Shown here: positions 51,896 through 61,846 of the stretch, one piece after another | Layout of the letters: each line of letters starts with the position of its first letter | Position numbering within the stretch: position 1 is the stretch's first letter | Source of the DNA: Rhizobium sp. CFBP 8762 | Lineage (GTDB): Bacteria > Pseudomonadota > Alphaproteobacteria > Rhizobiales > Rhizobiaceae | DNA length: 64,000 bases | Direction of reading: 5' to 3' | Assembly: GCF_014841565.1 (NCBI RefSeq) | Contig: NZ_JACYUD010000007.1 | Span: forward strand, 186,001 to 250,000 | Translations under genes and position numbers: made by a program | The notes under the pieces: generated by a model | Seen by the model: the letters and a program-made list of their open reading frames with translations, nothing else | Databases searched by the model: none | What the model was told of the DNA's origin: nothing

Positions 51896-51960
51896 GGGTA
51901 TGTTCCTCTGGGAGTTGGCTCTTGTTTTTATGGGGGTATTGTCTGGCTTGCCGATTGCCG

Positions 51961-52731
51961 CTAATGCGCCAGCCGGCCTGCCAGAAATTGTTGCAGGCGC
52001 GGACTTTGCGCCTGTGTAAAGATCGCGTCCGGTGTGCCTTGTTCTTCCACGCGCCCTTCGTGCAGGTACATGACGCGCGATGAGGCGTGCCGGGCAAAGC
52101 CCATTTCGTGGGTCACGACAATCATGGTGCGGCCTTCCTCGGCCAGCGTTTGCATGACTTTCAGCACTTCGCTCACCAGTTCAGGGTCAAGCGCGGACGT
52201 CGGCTCGTCAAACAGCATCACATCCGGGTTCATGCTCAAGGCACGGGCAATGGCAACGCGCTGCTGTTGCCCGCCGGACAAATGTGCGGGGTATTTGTGC
52301 AGCACCTTCTGATCGAGGCCGACCTTGGCAAGATTGGCTTTCGCGCGCTCTGTCGCTTCCTGCCGGGACAGGCCCAGCACGCTCATGGGCGCTTCCATCA
52401 CATTTGCCAGCACACTCATGTGCGACCAGAGACAAAAATTCTGAAACACCATGGCCAGCTTGCTGCGTACCCGTTGAAGCTGACGGCGGTCGGTCGGTCG
52501 CAAGGCGCCGTCACGGTCCCTGGCGGTGGTCAAAAGCTCGCCATCAATGGAGACCGAACCGGACGTTGGCCGCTCCAGAAAATTGATGCAGCGCAGAAAC
52601 GTGCTTTTACCCGAGCCGCTGGCACCGATAATGCTGATCACATCACCCGCATGCGCTTCCAGAGAAATCCCTTTCAGAACCTCCAGATCGCCATAGGATT
52701 TATGGATATCGACGGCAGCCAGTTTTTGCAT
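51961..52731 (-). CDS. Amino-acid ABC ATP-binding protein (HisP type)
   Basis: The 256-residue ATPase has Walker [32 protein letters not shown], signature LSGGQQQRV, Walker [15 protein letters not shown] and [13 protein letters not shown]. The HisP-like insertion [24 protein letters not shown] is typical of histidine/LAO/arginine systems. It is the first gene of the operon, 176 bp after the LysR gene end. Confidence 0.94.
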   Translation of the reverse strand: MQKLAAVDIHKSYGDLEVLKGISLEAHAGDVISIIGASGSGKSTFLRCINFLERPTSGSVSIDGELLTTARDRDGALRPTDRRQLQRVRSKLAMVFQNFCLWSHMSVLANVMEAPMSVLGLSRQEATERAKANLAKVGLDQKVLHKYPAHLSGGQQQRVAIARALSMNPDVMLFDEPTSALDPELVSEVLKVMQTLAEEGRTMIVVTHEMGFARHASSRVMYLHEGRVEEQGTPDAIFTQAQSPRLQQFLAGRLAH

Positions 52732-52907
52732 GTGTTCGCCTCAGACAGGTTTAATCCCGTTCGTGATGTGTGCCCCCATGGTGACGCAGGATTGATAAAC
52801 GGGCAAATGACAAATCCTCAGCTCATTCATGACGCCAGATCATGTATCGCGTGGATAAGGTGCCGTCGCGGTGATTTCGCTACGGTCAAGGTTGAACGCA
52901 CATCAAT

Positions 52908-53834
52908 TCACGATGAGGGGAGCGTATCCCATGATGCTTCCCGGCCAAAACTGGCCAACAGCCAGTGCAGAAACAGCCGAACCCCCGGACGATTGATGCT
53001 GGCCGTGTTGCAACTGACATGCCAGCCACCAAACGCATCGATGGAAAAGGAGAAGGGCTTGATGAGTATTCCCCGTTTAAGGTCGCTGGAAGACAGGGTA
53101 TCGCTGACCAGGGCCACCCCTGTGCCGTGTACCGCCAGATCAATGGCCATGCCCAGATCGCTGCAATACAGATGACGGGTGTGTTGATCGTAGTTCGAAG
53201 CCCCGGCTTCGTTAAACCAGCGACGCCATTCCGAACCGTCATCCCAGTGCAACAGGGTCGCGGCCTTGAGATCTGACAGTTGTGAAATTGTCCGACCCAA
53301 CCGCTCGAACAGCAGTGGGCTGCACATGGGCCCGATGTTGACATGCGCCAGCAGCGTGGACCATCGATCCGCCCAGCCGCCCGAACCGAAGGAGATGCCG
53401 ACGTCAATGTCGGTCAATTCATGAACGCGCTGGTTTTCGACAAGCCGGACATGACATTCGATGGCGGAATGGTCTTCACAGAAGTCGTAGAGGTTTTTCG
53501 CCAGCCACGTATTGGCGAACATGGGTGGACAGGCGATATCGAGGCGACCCTGCACCTGCTCGGCATCTGTCAGGCGAAGAGCGCTGGCCAGAATATCCTG
53601 CATGGCGGACGTGACCGTTTTGGCAAAAACCCGCCCGGCATCCGTCAGCACCACGCCTCGGCCAGACTTGATGAACAAGCTGCAACCGAGCGACTCCTCC
53701 AGCCGCCGGATCTGATGGCTGACGGCACTGTCGGTCAGGTTGAGCTCACTCGCTGCCTTGGTAAAACTCTGGTGGCGCGCCGCTGCCTCGAAGGTTCTCA
53801 AGGTCGGCAGTGGCAAATTTCGAATGCTAGCCAA
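52908..53834 (-). CDS. LysR-family regulator (GcvA-like)
   Basis: The 308-residue protein has the LysR helix-turn-helix (LPTLRTFEAAARHQSFTKAASELNLTDSAVSHQIRRLEESLGCSLFIKSGRGVVLTDAG) of the GcvA branch and a substrate domain with FERLGRTISQLSDLKAATLLHWDD and GTGVALVSDTL. It is co-directional with and directly upstream of the arginine-type transporter/ureohydrolase operon, so it probably controls that operon. Ligand unknown. Confidence 0.88.
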   Translation of the reverse strand: MASIRNLPLPTLRTFEAAARHQSFTKAASELNLTDSAVSHQIRRLEESLGCSLFIKSGRGVVLTDAGRVFAKTVTSAMQDILASALRLTDAEQVQGRLDIACPPMFANTWLAKNLYDFCEDHSAIECHVRLVENQRVHELTDIDVGISFGSGGWADRWSTLLAHVNIGPMCSPLLFERLGRTISQLSDLKAATLLHWDDGSEWRRWFNEAGASNYDQHTRHLYCSDLGMAIDLAVHGTGVALVSDTLSSSDLKRGILIKPFSFSIDAFGGWHVSCNTASINRPGVRLFLHWLLASFGREASWDTLPSS

Positions 53835-54033
53835 TGTATCTTCAGCCTGTCATCTGGCGTGTACCGTCACGGCAGGGCGTAACCCTCGCCGGACTGACTG
53901 TAAAGCGAACCGACCGCTTTAACACTGGCTTTGTCATACATTGTGGAGGCAAAGGTCCGCATCACCGAATGCTCTAACCTCTTGTTTTGTCGCATTGTCC
54001 GAACGGTCAAGCGATCCCGCTTTACGTGGAAAT

Positions 54034-54888
54034 CTACGTCCGCCCCTTCCACGGCACAAGCAGGGCTTCGACCAGCTTGACGGCGGCACCGAAGGCAAAG
54101 GCGCAGACGGCGATCAGTGCAATGCCGACAAACACCACATCCGTTGCCAGAAACTGCGATGCCGACATGATCATGTAGCCGATGCCGCGATTGGAAGCGA
54201 TCAGTTCGGCCGCCACAAGCGTGCTCCAGCCAACACCAAGCGCGATGCGAACGCCGGTCAGTATCTCGGGCAGCGCCGTCGGCAATACGATGTGAAAGAA
54301 CAGTTGCAACCGGCTGGCACCCAGTGAGCGTGCCGCATTGACCCGTTCAATCGGCAGCGCCTTCACTCCTGCCTGCGCGGACAGACAGATGGGCGCAAAC
54401 ATGGCCAGGATCAGGAGGGTGATTTTTGAGGTCTCGCCAATGCCCAGCCAGATGATCATCAGCGGCAGATAGGCAAGCGGCGGTAGCGGCCAGTAGAATT
54501 CGATGGGCACATCAAGAATGCCCTTGGCCCACCGGCTGAGGCCCATCAACAGGCCCACCGGAATGGCAACCACAATCGCAAATCCGGCTGCCGTCAGAAT
54601 GCGAAACAGGCTGGCATAGATATGTTCTCCGAGCGACGCGCCTGCATACCCATCGCGCGCAATCGCGCCAAATTGCGTCAGCACGTCCTGCGGGGTTGGC
54701 AGAAACAGGCGCGGCACGACGCCCAGCCGCGTTACCGCCCACCACAGGCAGACAATGGCGATGGCAGTGGCAAGGCTGATCAACAGCGTGGGGCGGCCAC
54801 TGATGCCAAAGCCCCGCATTGCGACAATCTTCGGCCCTGCCTCCGGCAGCGCTGTTACGACCGTTGAGGGCTGGCTGATCTCACTCAT
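54034..54888 (-). CDS. tauC: Taurine-type ABC permease
   Basis: The 284-residue TauC/SsuC-type permease has about six helices, [41 protein letters not shown] and coupling loop [45 protein letters not shown]. Identity as TauC rests on its TauA-like partner; SsuC or NrtB relatives share these motifs. Overlaps tauB by 4 bp. Confidence 0.85.
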   Translation of the reverse strand: MSEISQPSTVVTALPEAGPKIVAMRGFGISGRPTLLISLATAIAIVCLWWAVTRLGVVPRLFLPTPQDVLTQFGAIARDGYAGASLGEHIYASLFRILTAAGFAIVVAIPVGLLMGLSRWAKGILDVPIEFYWPLPPLAYLPLMIIWLGIGETSKITLLILAMFAPICLSAQAGVKALPIERVNAARSLGASRLQLFFHIVLPTALPEILTGVRIALGVGWSTLVAAELIASNRGIGYMIMSASQFLATDVVFVGIALIAVCAFAFGAAVKLVEALLVPWKGRT

Positions 54889-55676
54889 TGTGTCACACTC
54901 CTCAACTCATGGGCCCCATGCAGCAGCGCGCGGATTTCCTCGCGCAGGCTGTTGAATTCTGCCGAGGTCTTGATGGCCCGGGAATCACCGGTTTGCGCAA
55001 AGCGGCGCACGAAATCCAGATCGAACCGGGCGACGATCCGCCCCGGCCGTGGCGACATCACGATCACATGCGTGCCGAGGAACAACGCTTCCTCCACCGA
55101 ATGGGTGATAAAGAAGACCCGTTTTCCTGTTCTGGCCCAGACCGACACGAGAAACTCCTGCATCTGCTCGCGCGTCAGGCTGTCCAGCGCACCGAATGGC
55201 TCGTCCATCAGCAGCGTATCGGGATCGGCGGCCAGTGCACGGGCAATTCCCACGCGCTGCCGCATCCCGCCCGACAGTTCATAGGGAAACGCCCGGGCAA
55301 AATCGCTGAGGCCCACGACGTCCAGCAGGTCTTCGCATCGCCTGGTCTGCTCCGCCCGCGATACGCCGGAAAATTTTAAACCGAGCGCGACGTTGTCGAT
55401 GACGTTTTTCCACGGCAACAGCGTGTCTTTCTGGAACACGACCCCCCGGTCGGCGCCCGGCTCTGCGACCGGTCGGCCATTGAGCGCAATCGTCCCGCTG
55501 GACAGCGGCAGAAACCCGGCAATGGCATTCAGCAGGGTTGATTTTCCGCAGCCAGACGCCCCAAGCGCCACGACAAATCCGCTATCGGGAATGTCGAGCG
55601 AGACACGATCCAGCGCATGGACGGTACGGCCATCATCCGTTTTGAAGGTAACACTTGCATGATCTATTGTCAGCAT
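54885..55676 (-). CDS. tauB: Taurine-type ABC ATP-binding protein
   Basis: The 263-residue ATPase has Walker [11 protein letters not shown]-loop [21 protein letters not shown], signature LSGGMRQRV, Walker [20 protein letters not shown] and [12 protein letters not shown]. This is the TauB/SsuB/NrtD group. Middle gene of the tau operon. Confidence 0.88.
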   Translation of the reverse strand: MLTIDHASVTFKTDDGRTVHALDRVSLDIPDSGFVVALGASGCGKSTLLNAIAGFLPLSSGTIALNGRPVAEPGADRGVVFQKDTLLPWKNVIDNVALGLKFSGVSRAEQTRRCEDLLDVVGLSDFARAFPYELSGGMRQRVGIARALAADPDTLLMDEPFGALDSLTREQMQEFLVSVWARTGKRVFFITHSVEEALFLGTHVIVMSPRPGRIVARFDLDFVRRFAQTGDSRAIKTSAEFNSLREEIRALLHGAHELRSVTQ

Positions 55677-55694
55677 AATCCGCTTTCAGGGGTT

Positions 55695-55729
55695 GAAGCG
55701 CCTGCCGTTAACACGTGGGCAGACGCTTC
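55695..55729 (-). other. Intercistronic stem-loop after tauA
   Basis: GAAGCG-C-CTGCC (55695-55706) pairs with GGCAG-A-CGCTTC (55718-55729): six pairs, one mismatch, five pairs. It lies in the 65-bp gap between tauA and tauB. Confidence 0.6.
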
Positions 55730-55741
55730 CGCTTCTCTCAC

Positions 55742-56752
55742 TTACTTGGCAGCGGTCAGTGCATCCGCCGTAACGAAGGCGGCGTAGCTTGGCAGCACTT
55801 CGGTAATTTTGCCCTGATCTTTCAAGAACTGCGCCGTATCTTTCAGGATCTTGGCAGCCCCTGAGGCCTCGCCGCCGCCCAGCCAACTGGCCGAGGCCTG
55901 TACGTCCGGCGTCAGCAGGTTGAGATTGGTGAGCGCCGAAGCCTGCTGTTCCGCTGTGCCGCCAAGAAGCTTGGCCAATGCCTTGGCATTGTCGCTGTCC
56001 GGTCCCCAGGCCGACTTCTCCTTCGCAAATGAAGCGTAGTATGTGTTGATAACGCCTGCGTATTGCTTCAGAAATTCCGGGTTCTCGTCGCTGAACTTGG
56101 CAGCGGCAACCCAGGCCGAAAATGTTGGCGAGCCTTTTTCTGCAACCTCCTTGGAGGTGATCAGCACCTTGCCATTTTTTTTCAGTTCGGTCAGGGCCGG
56201 ATCCCAGACAAAGCCACCATCAATATCGCCCCGGTTGAACCCGGCTACGATTTCAGGTTGTGGAATGGCGAAAACCTGTACGTCCCGTTCGCTAAGGCCC
56301 TGTGCCTTGATCAGCGCCAGCAACTGATAGTGATCAGTCGAAACGGGTGCTGCGGCCAGCTTCTTGCCCTTAAGATCACCGAGACTGTTGATGCCGGAGC
56401 CATTGCGCACAACCAGCGCCTCGTCGATGCCGGAGATGGACGACAGGTAGAACGCCTTGACGTCGAGACCGCGCGATGTCGCGGCAGCAAACGGGCTGGA
56501 GCCGACATAACCGATCTGCACGTCGCCGGACGCAATAGCGGCAAAGATTTCTGCGCCGGAATTGAACTTACGAAAATCGATGTCGTAGCCGGTAACCTTG
56601 GCAAATTCTCCGTTGGCGATGGCGACCGAGGAGGGAAGCGCATCGGTCTGATAGGCCACAACCACCTTCTTATCGGCAGCACTGACCGCCACAACAGCCG
56701 ACAGGCTGGACAGGCCGAACACTGCCGCACCCAAAATTGCTTTAAAAGTCAT
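55742..56752 (-). CDS. tauA: Taurine-type ABC solute-binding protein
   Basis: From ATG 56752 (AGAGGG upstream) the 336-residue protein has a signal peptide (MTFKAILGAAVFGLSSLSAVVAVSAA). The mature domain parallels E. coli TauA: VVVAYQTDALPSSVAIANGEFAKVTGYDIDFRKFNSGAEIFAAIASGDVQIGYVGSSPFAAATSRG, STDHYQLLALIKAQG and RGDIDGGFVWDPAL. It delivers taurine or a related sulfonate to TauC. The open frame continues 48 codons upstream but lacks a signal-like start. No tauD, tauXY or xsc gene is in this window. An inverted repeat GGCCGG-N6-CCGGCC (56764-56781) sits just upstream of the ribosome site. Confidence 0.88.
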   Translation of the reverse strand: MTFKAILGAAVFGLSSLSAVVAVSAADKKVVVAYQTDALPSSVAIANGEFAKVTGYDIDFRKFNSGAEIFAAIASGDVQIGYVGSSPFAAATSRGLDVKAFYLSSISGIDEALVVRNGSGINSLGDLKGKKLAAAPVSTDHYQLLALIKAQGLSERDVQVFAIPQPEIVAGFNRGDIDGGFVWDPALTELKKNGKVLITSKEVAEKGSPTFSAWVAAAKFSDENPEFLKQYAGVINTYYASFAKEKSAWGPDSDNAKALAKLLGGTAEQQASALTNLNLLTPDVQASASWLGGGEASGAAKILKDTAQFLKDQGKITEVLPSYAAFVTADALTAAK

Positions 56753-56996
56753 TGTATCCCTCTGGCCGGATATCACCGGCCCCCCGTTGTTTCCACCGTT
56801 GAAGAATAGGCGGAAAGCCGATTTCTCAAACAGCAACAAATCTCTTAATTTTGAGGGGTTGGGAGATAGACTTTGTTGTTTTGGCGAGGGACGCAAAGCT
56901 TTCCGACTTCGCGCGCGGATATCGAGATTTTTTCATGCCGCCGGTTTCCTGCAAGGCCGCGCGTATCAGGACGATCCGCATTGCCGTTGTGCCGGA

Positions 56997-58286
56997 CTAT
57001 TTCCCGCGGTCCAGCAGCCGATGCACAGGGTGCATCCGGTTGGCGAGGCCTGCGGTTATCCCATGAAACCGTATGGGCTGCATATCGGTTACAGGCAGAG
57101 GCATATCGCCGTCCATCCGGCGGCCCGCGACCCAGCGGCCAATCTCCTGGCCCAGTGACAAAGACAGCGCCACACCGCGACCGGAATAGACCCCGCCGAA
57201 GACAAGGCCGGGCGCCAGCCGGTACAGGCGCGGACGGCGGTCGGGAACGATGGCAAATGTTCCATGCCAGTATTCCTGCACGGTCAAAGGCGTCCGCAAT
57301 GCGGGAAATGCCTTGCGGAGCAAGCGTTCCACCTTGGCACGCCCCCGGTCCGCCTCGTTGTGCCACAGTGTATGGGTGGCACCGCTTACCAACCGATAAT
57401 CCCGGTCATAATGGAAATACCGGAGATCGTTGCGCATGTCGGACACAGCCGGGTTGCCGATGAGGATCTGAGCACGCACCTCCTCCGACAAGGGCTCGGT
57501 TGCCGCCTGAAACACCCGGAATGGGATCAGGGTTCGCTTCAGTCCCGGCCACAGGTCGCCGCTCAAGGCATTGGTTGCCAGGACCACCTCGTCGGCGGTC
57601 ACGCTTCCCGCCTCGCTATGCACCCGCCAGCCAGCATCCGTTTTCTCGATCCGCAGGGCCCGCGTGTTCTCAAATATGGTCGCACCTTCCTGCTCCAAGG
57701 CGTGCGCCAGGCCGATTGTCAGGGCAAACGGATTAATGTGGCCGGAGTTTTCCACCATCCAGCCGCCAAGATAGGGGCTACCGATGCGCGTGGACACCGC
57801 ATCGCGATCAAGCCAGGACACCGCCGCGCCAAACGCTTGCCATTCCTCGTAAAACTGCCGGGCACGTTTCAGGGTCGTGTCCGTATGGGCAGGCTGTATC
57901 CATCCGTTTTGCACCTGATGCGCATCGATCCCGAACCGCTGCATCAGCCCGAAGGCCACACCCGCTGCGTCGGCAACCATGCAGTTGTACCGGCCACCAA
58001 CGGTGCGGCCATACACTGCCTCGAACTCGGACGGCGATGCCTTGGAATGGTGGGAGATCACCAGACCATTGTTGCGCCCGGAGGACGCCGAGCCGATCTC
58101 GTTGCCTTCCAGCATGATGACGTTCGCGCCACTGTCGCGCGCACCAAGTGCGGCGGCCATGCCGGTGAAGCCACCGCCGACCACGAGAACATCCGTTTTG
58201 AGGTCCCCGGCAAGGCGGGGTGCGGTTTTGCGCTGCGCTGCCGTCTTGCGCCAGAGATGCGGGGTTTTCCAGTCATCGTTAACCAT
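56997..58286 (-). CDS. FAD-dependent amine/amino-acid oxidoreductase (DadA/PuuB-like)
   Basis: The 429-residue flavoprotein of the DAO family has an N-terminal FAD motif DVLVVGGGFTGMAAALGARDSGANVIMLEG, GSASSGRNNGLV, a middle HINPFALTIGLAHALEQEGATIFENT and C-terminal GGVYSGRGVALSLSLGQEIG. It resembles gamma-glutamylputrescine oxidase and other amine oxidases and should oxidise an amine or amino acid to aldehyde or keto acid plus ammonia. It overlaps livF by 8 bp, so the likely substrate is what the liv-type transporter imports. TauY is also of this class, but no small TauX subunit is seen. Confidence 0.87.
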   Translation of the reverse strand: MVNDDWKTPHLWRKTAAQRKTAPRLAGDLKTDVLVVGGGFTGMAAALGARDSGANVIMLEGNEIGSASSGRNNGLVISHHSKASPSEFEAVYGRTVGGRYNCMVADAAGVAFGLMQRFGIDAHQVQNGWIQPAHTDTTLKRARQFYEEWQAFGAAVSWLDRDAVSTRIGSPYLGGWMVENSGHINPFALTIGLAHALEQEGATIFENTRALRIEKTDAGWRVHSEAGSVTADEVVLATNALSGDLWPGLKRTLIPFRVFQAATEPLSEEVRAQILIGNPAVSDMRNDLRYFHYDRDYRLVSGATHTLWHNEADRGRAKVERLLRKAFPALRTPLTVQEYWHGTFAIVPDRRPRLYRLAPGLVFGGVYSGRGVALSLSLGQEIGRWVAGRRMDGDMPLPVTDMQPIRFHGITAGLANRMHPVHRLLDRGK

Positions 58287-59028
58287 GAAGCAAGGTCTCC
58301 GATGCGCCGCCGAGAAAATGCTCGCTGATGGCTGCGTGCTCGGCCAGCTCCTGCGCAGGGCCGTGCAGTCTCACGGTGCCGTTGTTCAGCAGATAGGCGT
58401 AGTCGCCGCACTCCAGCGCCAGTTGGACATTCTGCTCCACCAGCAGGATCGAAATGCCGGATTTGGACAGGTCCAGCACAATGTGAAAAATCTGCTGGAC
58501 GATCTTGGGGGCCAGCCCGAGCGATGGCTCATCCAGCATCAGCAGTCTCGGCTCGGCCATCAGCGCGCGCCCAATCGCCAGCATCTGCTGCTGACCGCCC
58601 GACATGCGGCTTGCCATGCCGTTGCGACGCTCTTTCAGAATGGGAAACAGGTCGAAGACGTCGCTGCGCAGCGCCTCGAAGCTTTTGCCTGCCCGGCCCA
58701 CATGGGCCGCAACAAGGTTCTCCTCCACCGTCAGACGCTGGAAGATCTGGCGTCCCTCCGGGCAATGGGCAAGGCCCATGCGCACCACCTGTTCCGGGCG
58801 TGCCCCGGTGATGTCGTTGCCGTCAAACAGGATCGTGCCGGATGTGGGGCGCGCGACACCGGAAATGGAGTTGAGGAGCGTGGTCTTGCCTGCGCCGTTC
58901 GGCCCCAGCACCACGACGATCTCGTGTTCGTCGATTTCGAGATCGATCGTCTTAAGAACGCCGACGCGCCCGTATCCCGAGCTGAGCCCGGCGATCTTCA
59001 GCAGCGGCCTTGATGTCGTCGATGTCAT
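58279..59028 (-). CDS. livF: Branched-chain amino-acid-type ABC ATPase LivF
   Basis: From ATG 59028 the product has 249 residues (MTSTTSRPLLKIAGLSSGYG). It has Walker A GPNGAGKTT, LVEENLVAAHV, signature MSGGQQQMLAIGRALM, Walker B LLMLDEPSLGLAP and LLVEQNVQLALE. LivF type of the two-ATPase system. Overlaps the LivG coding end by 77 bp, longer than usual. Confidence 0.9.
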   Translation of the reverse strand: MTSTTSRPLLKIAGLSSGYGRVGVLKTIDLEIDEHEIVVVLGPNGAGKTTLLNSISGVARPTSGTILFDGNDITGARPEQVVRMGLAHCPEGRQIFQRLTVEENLVAAHVGRAGKSFEALRSDVFDLFPILKERRNGMASRMSGGQQQMLAIGRALMAEPRLLMLDEPSLGLAPKIVQQIFHIVLDLSKSGISILLVEQNVQLALECGDYAYLLNNGTVRLHGPAQELAEHAAISEHFLGGASETLLHG

Positions 59029-59782
59029 TGGCTGTTCCCAGATAGGCGGTTTGAACGTCGGTACTGGCCTGCACCTCAGCGGGCGTTCCCTCAAAAAGCA
59101 GTTTGCCGTGATGCATCACGACGATGCGGTCGCAGAGCGACATGACCAGATCCATGTCATGCTCCACAATGATCATCACCCTTTCGGGGGACTTGAGAGC
59201 CGCAAGCCGGCTGGTCAGTTCGGCTGTTTCATGGTGGTTCAACCCGGCGGCGGGCTCATCTAGCAGCAGCACACGCGGATTGGTTACCAGTGCGCGGGCT
59301 ATTTCCAGCATCCGCTGGCGACCATAGGGAAGGCTTCCGGCTTCAGCCTCCGCGTAGCCCTGCAGATTGAAAAAAGACAGAAGCTCCATACAGGCAGCGC
59401 GGCGGCGCGCTTCACGCTCCGTGGCAAACGGCGGCCACAGAATTTCCTTCCACGCCTGCCCAACGGCCTGCGGATAGTAGCAGACCTCCAGATTTTCCAG
59501 CACCGTCATCTGGTCGAACAAACGAATGTTCTGGTAGGTCCGGGCAACGCCCTGATTGGCAACCTCAAATTTCTGAAGACCGCAAAGATTGGACCCATCC
59601 AGATGGATAGCACCTGAGGACACGGTGTAGGAGCCAGCCGTCATGTTGATCAGCGTGGATTTACCAGCCCCGTTCGGGCCAATAATGCCATGGATCAGGC
59701 CGGGGGCAAAAGACGTGGACACGTCATCGATGGCGACATTGCTGCCATAGTGCTTTCTCAAATTCTGGAATGTCAGCGTCAT
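58952..59782 (-). CDS. livG: Branched-chain amino-acid-type ABC ATPase LivG
   Basis: From ATG 59782 (overlapping livM end) the 276-residue ATPase starts MTLTFQNLRKHYGS. It has Walker A GPNGAGKST, RTYQNIRLFDQMTVLENL, LPYGRQRMLEIARAL (the LivG form of the signature), Walker B VLLLDEPAAGLNHHE and VEHDMDLVMSLCD. The C-terminus carries an extra tail (DDIKAAAEDRRAQLGIRARRRS) that runs into livF. Confidence 0.92.
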   Translation of the reverse strand: MTLTFQNLRKHYGSNVAIDDVSTSFAPGLIHGIIGPNGAGKSTLINMTAGSYTVSSGAIHLDGSNLCGLQKFEVANQGVARTYQNIRLFDQMTVLENLEVCYYPQAVGQAWKEILWPPFATEREARRRAACMELLSFFNLQGYAEAEAGSLPYGRQRMLEIARALVTNPRVLLLDEPAAGLNHHETAELTSRLAALKSPERVMIIVEHDMDLVMSLCDRIVVMHHGKLLFEGTPAEVQASTDVQTAYLGTANDIDDIKAAAEDRRAQLGIRARRRS

Positions 59783-60774
59783 CGTGAAAACAGCCTCCGG
59801 ATGAGTTTGTCCGGTCCGAATGTGCGCGGTATCATTCCCCCCGGTCGCAGGATGATCAGCACGATCATCAACAGGCCAAGGAACAGCACGCGCCACTCGG
59901 CAAATTCACGCAGCACCTCCGGCATGAGAATGAGGATGGCCGCGCCGACGATAACCCCCAGAATGTTGCCGATACCGCCCACGACGATCATCAGAACGAT
60001 CAACACCGATTCCTGCAACGCGAAGCTTTCAGGGCTGACGAAGCGCTGCGAGGCCGCGAAAATGACGCCTGCAATCGAACCAATCATGGCTGAGGTCGCA
60101 AACGCGGTCAGCTTGGCCACCGTGGTGTTGATGCCGATACCGCGGGCCGCATCCTGATCTTCGCGGATGGCGGCCCACGCCTTTCCCAAAATAGACCGTT
60201 CCATACGCCAGACGAGCGTGCCGATGACGACGACACAGACAAGCAGGAGCCAGTATATCTCCACTGGCCTTGCCAGTTCGATGCCAGCGACAGACGCCTT
60301 GTCCAGCCGGGCAATGCCCTTGGGACCGCCCGTCAGCCAGTCGACATTGTTGACGATGATGCGGATGATCTCGCCGAAACCAAGCGTGACAATTGCCAGA
60401 TAATCACCCCGCAGCTTCAAAACGGGAATGCCGAGCAGAATACCGGCCATCAAACCCAGACCGGCGGCGATGACGACAATCAGCAGGAATGGCAGGTGAA
60501 GGTCGAGCTGGGGACTGGCCAGCAATGCATAGGTATAGGCGCCGACCGCATAGAAGGCGACGAAGCCAAGATCGAGCAGACCGGCATAGCCCACGACAAT
60601 GTTGAGGCCAATGCCGAGCAGAATATAGATCAGCAGACCATTGACGACCCGAACATAGTAGTTGGGCAGAAACGGTGTGGCGACGAGAAGGGCAAGCGCC
60701 GCCAGAACCACCAGCCAGGCCAGAACCTTACTGCCACCGGTCGACACCGGAACGGAAGTATCGATAGAGGACAT
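59779..60774 (-). CDS. livM: Branched-chain amino-acid-type ABC permease LivM
   Basis: The 331-residue permease has about nine helices, GYAGLLDLGFVAFYAVGAYTYALL, LKLRGDYLAIVTLGFGEIIRIIVNN and AWAAIREDQDAARGIGINTTVAKLTAFATSAMI, all LivM hallmarks. Its start overlaps the livH stop, and its stop overlaps livG. Confidence 0.94.
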   Translation of the reverse strand: MSSIDTSVPVSTGGSKVLAWLVVLAALALLVATPFLPNYYVRVVNGLLIYILLGIGLNIVVGYAGLLDLGFVAFYAVGAYTYALLASPQLDLHLPFLLIVVIAAGLGLMAGILLGIPVLKLRGDYLAIVTLGFGEIIRIIVNNVDWLTGGPKGIARLDKASVAGIELARPVEIYWLLLVCVVVIGTLVWRMERSILGKAWAAIREDQDAARGIGINTTVAKLTAFATSAMIGSIAGVIFAASQRFVSPESFALQESVLIVLMIVVGGIGNILGVIVGAAILILMPEVLREFAEWRVLFLGLLMIVLIILRPGGMIPRTFGPDKLIRRLFSR

Positions 60775-61724
60775 CAGAATTCCCTCTTATACACCATGCT
60801 CTCCTCCGACACCGGCTCGCCGAGAATGCCGGCGGGGCGAACGAGCAGAACAAGGATGAGAATGGCGAAGGCCAGAACGTCGCGATACTCGGTGCCAAGC
60901 AAGCCACCGGTCAGCGCTGGAAGCAGGGCGGTGCCCGCGACCTCCACAAATGCCAGAATGAAGGCACCGAGCATGGCACCGGGAATGGAGCCGATGCCGC
61001 CGAGAATAGCGGCGGTAAACGCCTTCAGCCCGATGACGGCGCCCATCGTCGGCGACATGATACCGTAGTAGCTGGCGTAGAGAATGCCGCCCGCCGCACC
61101 CAGAACCGGCCCTGCGAAGAACACGAGCGAAATGGCGAGATTGACATTGATGCCCAGCAGCTGCGCCGTCGGCCGACTTTCAGACACGGCGCGCACGATA
61201 ATGCCCGCACGGCTTCGGTTAACCAGTGTGTAGAGGGCAACCATCAAGACAAGGGCGGCGATCAGAATGCCGATCTGCACCGAGGTTACCGTACCGCCCA
61301 GAACGTCGAAGCGGGTGGATGGAAAAAAGCTTGGAAAGCCGATGGGTTGCGGACCGGCGACAATCTGCACCGCTGTGACCAGCGACAGCGACACCCCGAG
61401 CGACGACAGCATGGGCGCAAGCCGGTTGGAATGGCGCAAAGGCTTGTAGGCCAGACGCTCCACCCCGACCCCGATCAGACCGACCACGATGACGGCAGCA
61501 AAAAACACCAGCGCGAGAATGACGACACCGGCATTGCCGATATCGCCAATCAGCAGCGTCAGAATAACAAAAGCAGCATAAGCGCCCAGCATGAACATTT
61601 CGCCATGGGCGAAGTTGATCATGCGAAGCACACCGTAGACCATCGTATAACCGAGCGCGATCAGGGCATAGATCGAGCCGATGGTCAGGGCGTTGAAAAC
61701 CTGTTGGATGATAGTTCCAAGCAT
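60774..61724 (-). CDS. livH: Branched-chain amino-acid-type ABC permease LivH
   Basis: From ATG 61724 the 316-residue permease starts MLGTIIQQVFNALTIGSIYALIALGYTMVYGVLRMINFAHGEMFMLGAY, the classic LivH opening. It has AVSESRPTAQLLGINVNLAISLVFFAGPVLGAAGGIL and GAVIGLKAFTAAILGGIGSIPGAMLGA. An upstream GTG/ATG extension (61757) lacks family similarity. Channel partner of LivM. Confidence 0.93.
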   Translation of the reverse strand: MLGTIIQQVFNALTIGSIYALIALGYTMVYGVLRMINFAHGEMFMLGAYAAFVILTLLIGDIGNAGVVILALVFFAAVIVVGLIGVGVERLAYKPLRHSNRLAPMLSSLGVSLSLVTAVQIVAGPQPIGFPSFFPSTRFDVLGGTVTSVQIGILIAALVLMVALYTLVNRSRAGIIVRAVSESRPTAQLLGINVNLAISLVFFAGPVLGAAGGILYASYYGIMSPTMGAVIGLKAFTAAILGGIGSIPGAMLGAFILAFVEVAGTALLPALTGGLLGTEYRDVLAFAILILVLLVRPAGILGEPVSEESMVYKREF

Positions 61725-61810
61725 TGTGGACCCTGTCCGTATACGCCCTTGGGGCATGGATAGGATGCGCGGCCGTCATGACACCATGAACCGCAGCCGC
61801 GCGATGGCAG

Positions 61811-61832
61811 CGGCACCCCCAAGGGGGTGCCG
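61811..61832 (-). other. Intercistronic stem-loop after the liv-type binding protein gene
   Basis: CGGCACCCC (61811-61819), loop CAAG, GGGGTGCCG (61824-61832) form a perfect 9-bp stem 14 bp after the binding-protein stop and before livH. Confidence 0.75.
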
Positions 61833-61846
61833 GGAGCATCTCAGCC

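Noticed and set aside
56997-58286. Identification of the FAD oxidoreductase as taurine dehydrogenase large subunit (TauY), given tauABC next door
   Set aside because: No small TauX subunit, xsc or pta gene is present, and the gene overlaps livF rather than sharing the tau operon, so PuuB/DadA-like is the safer call.
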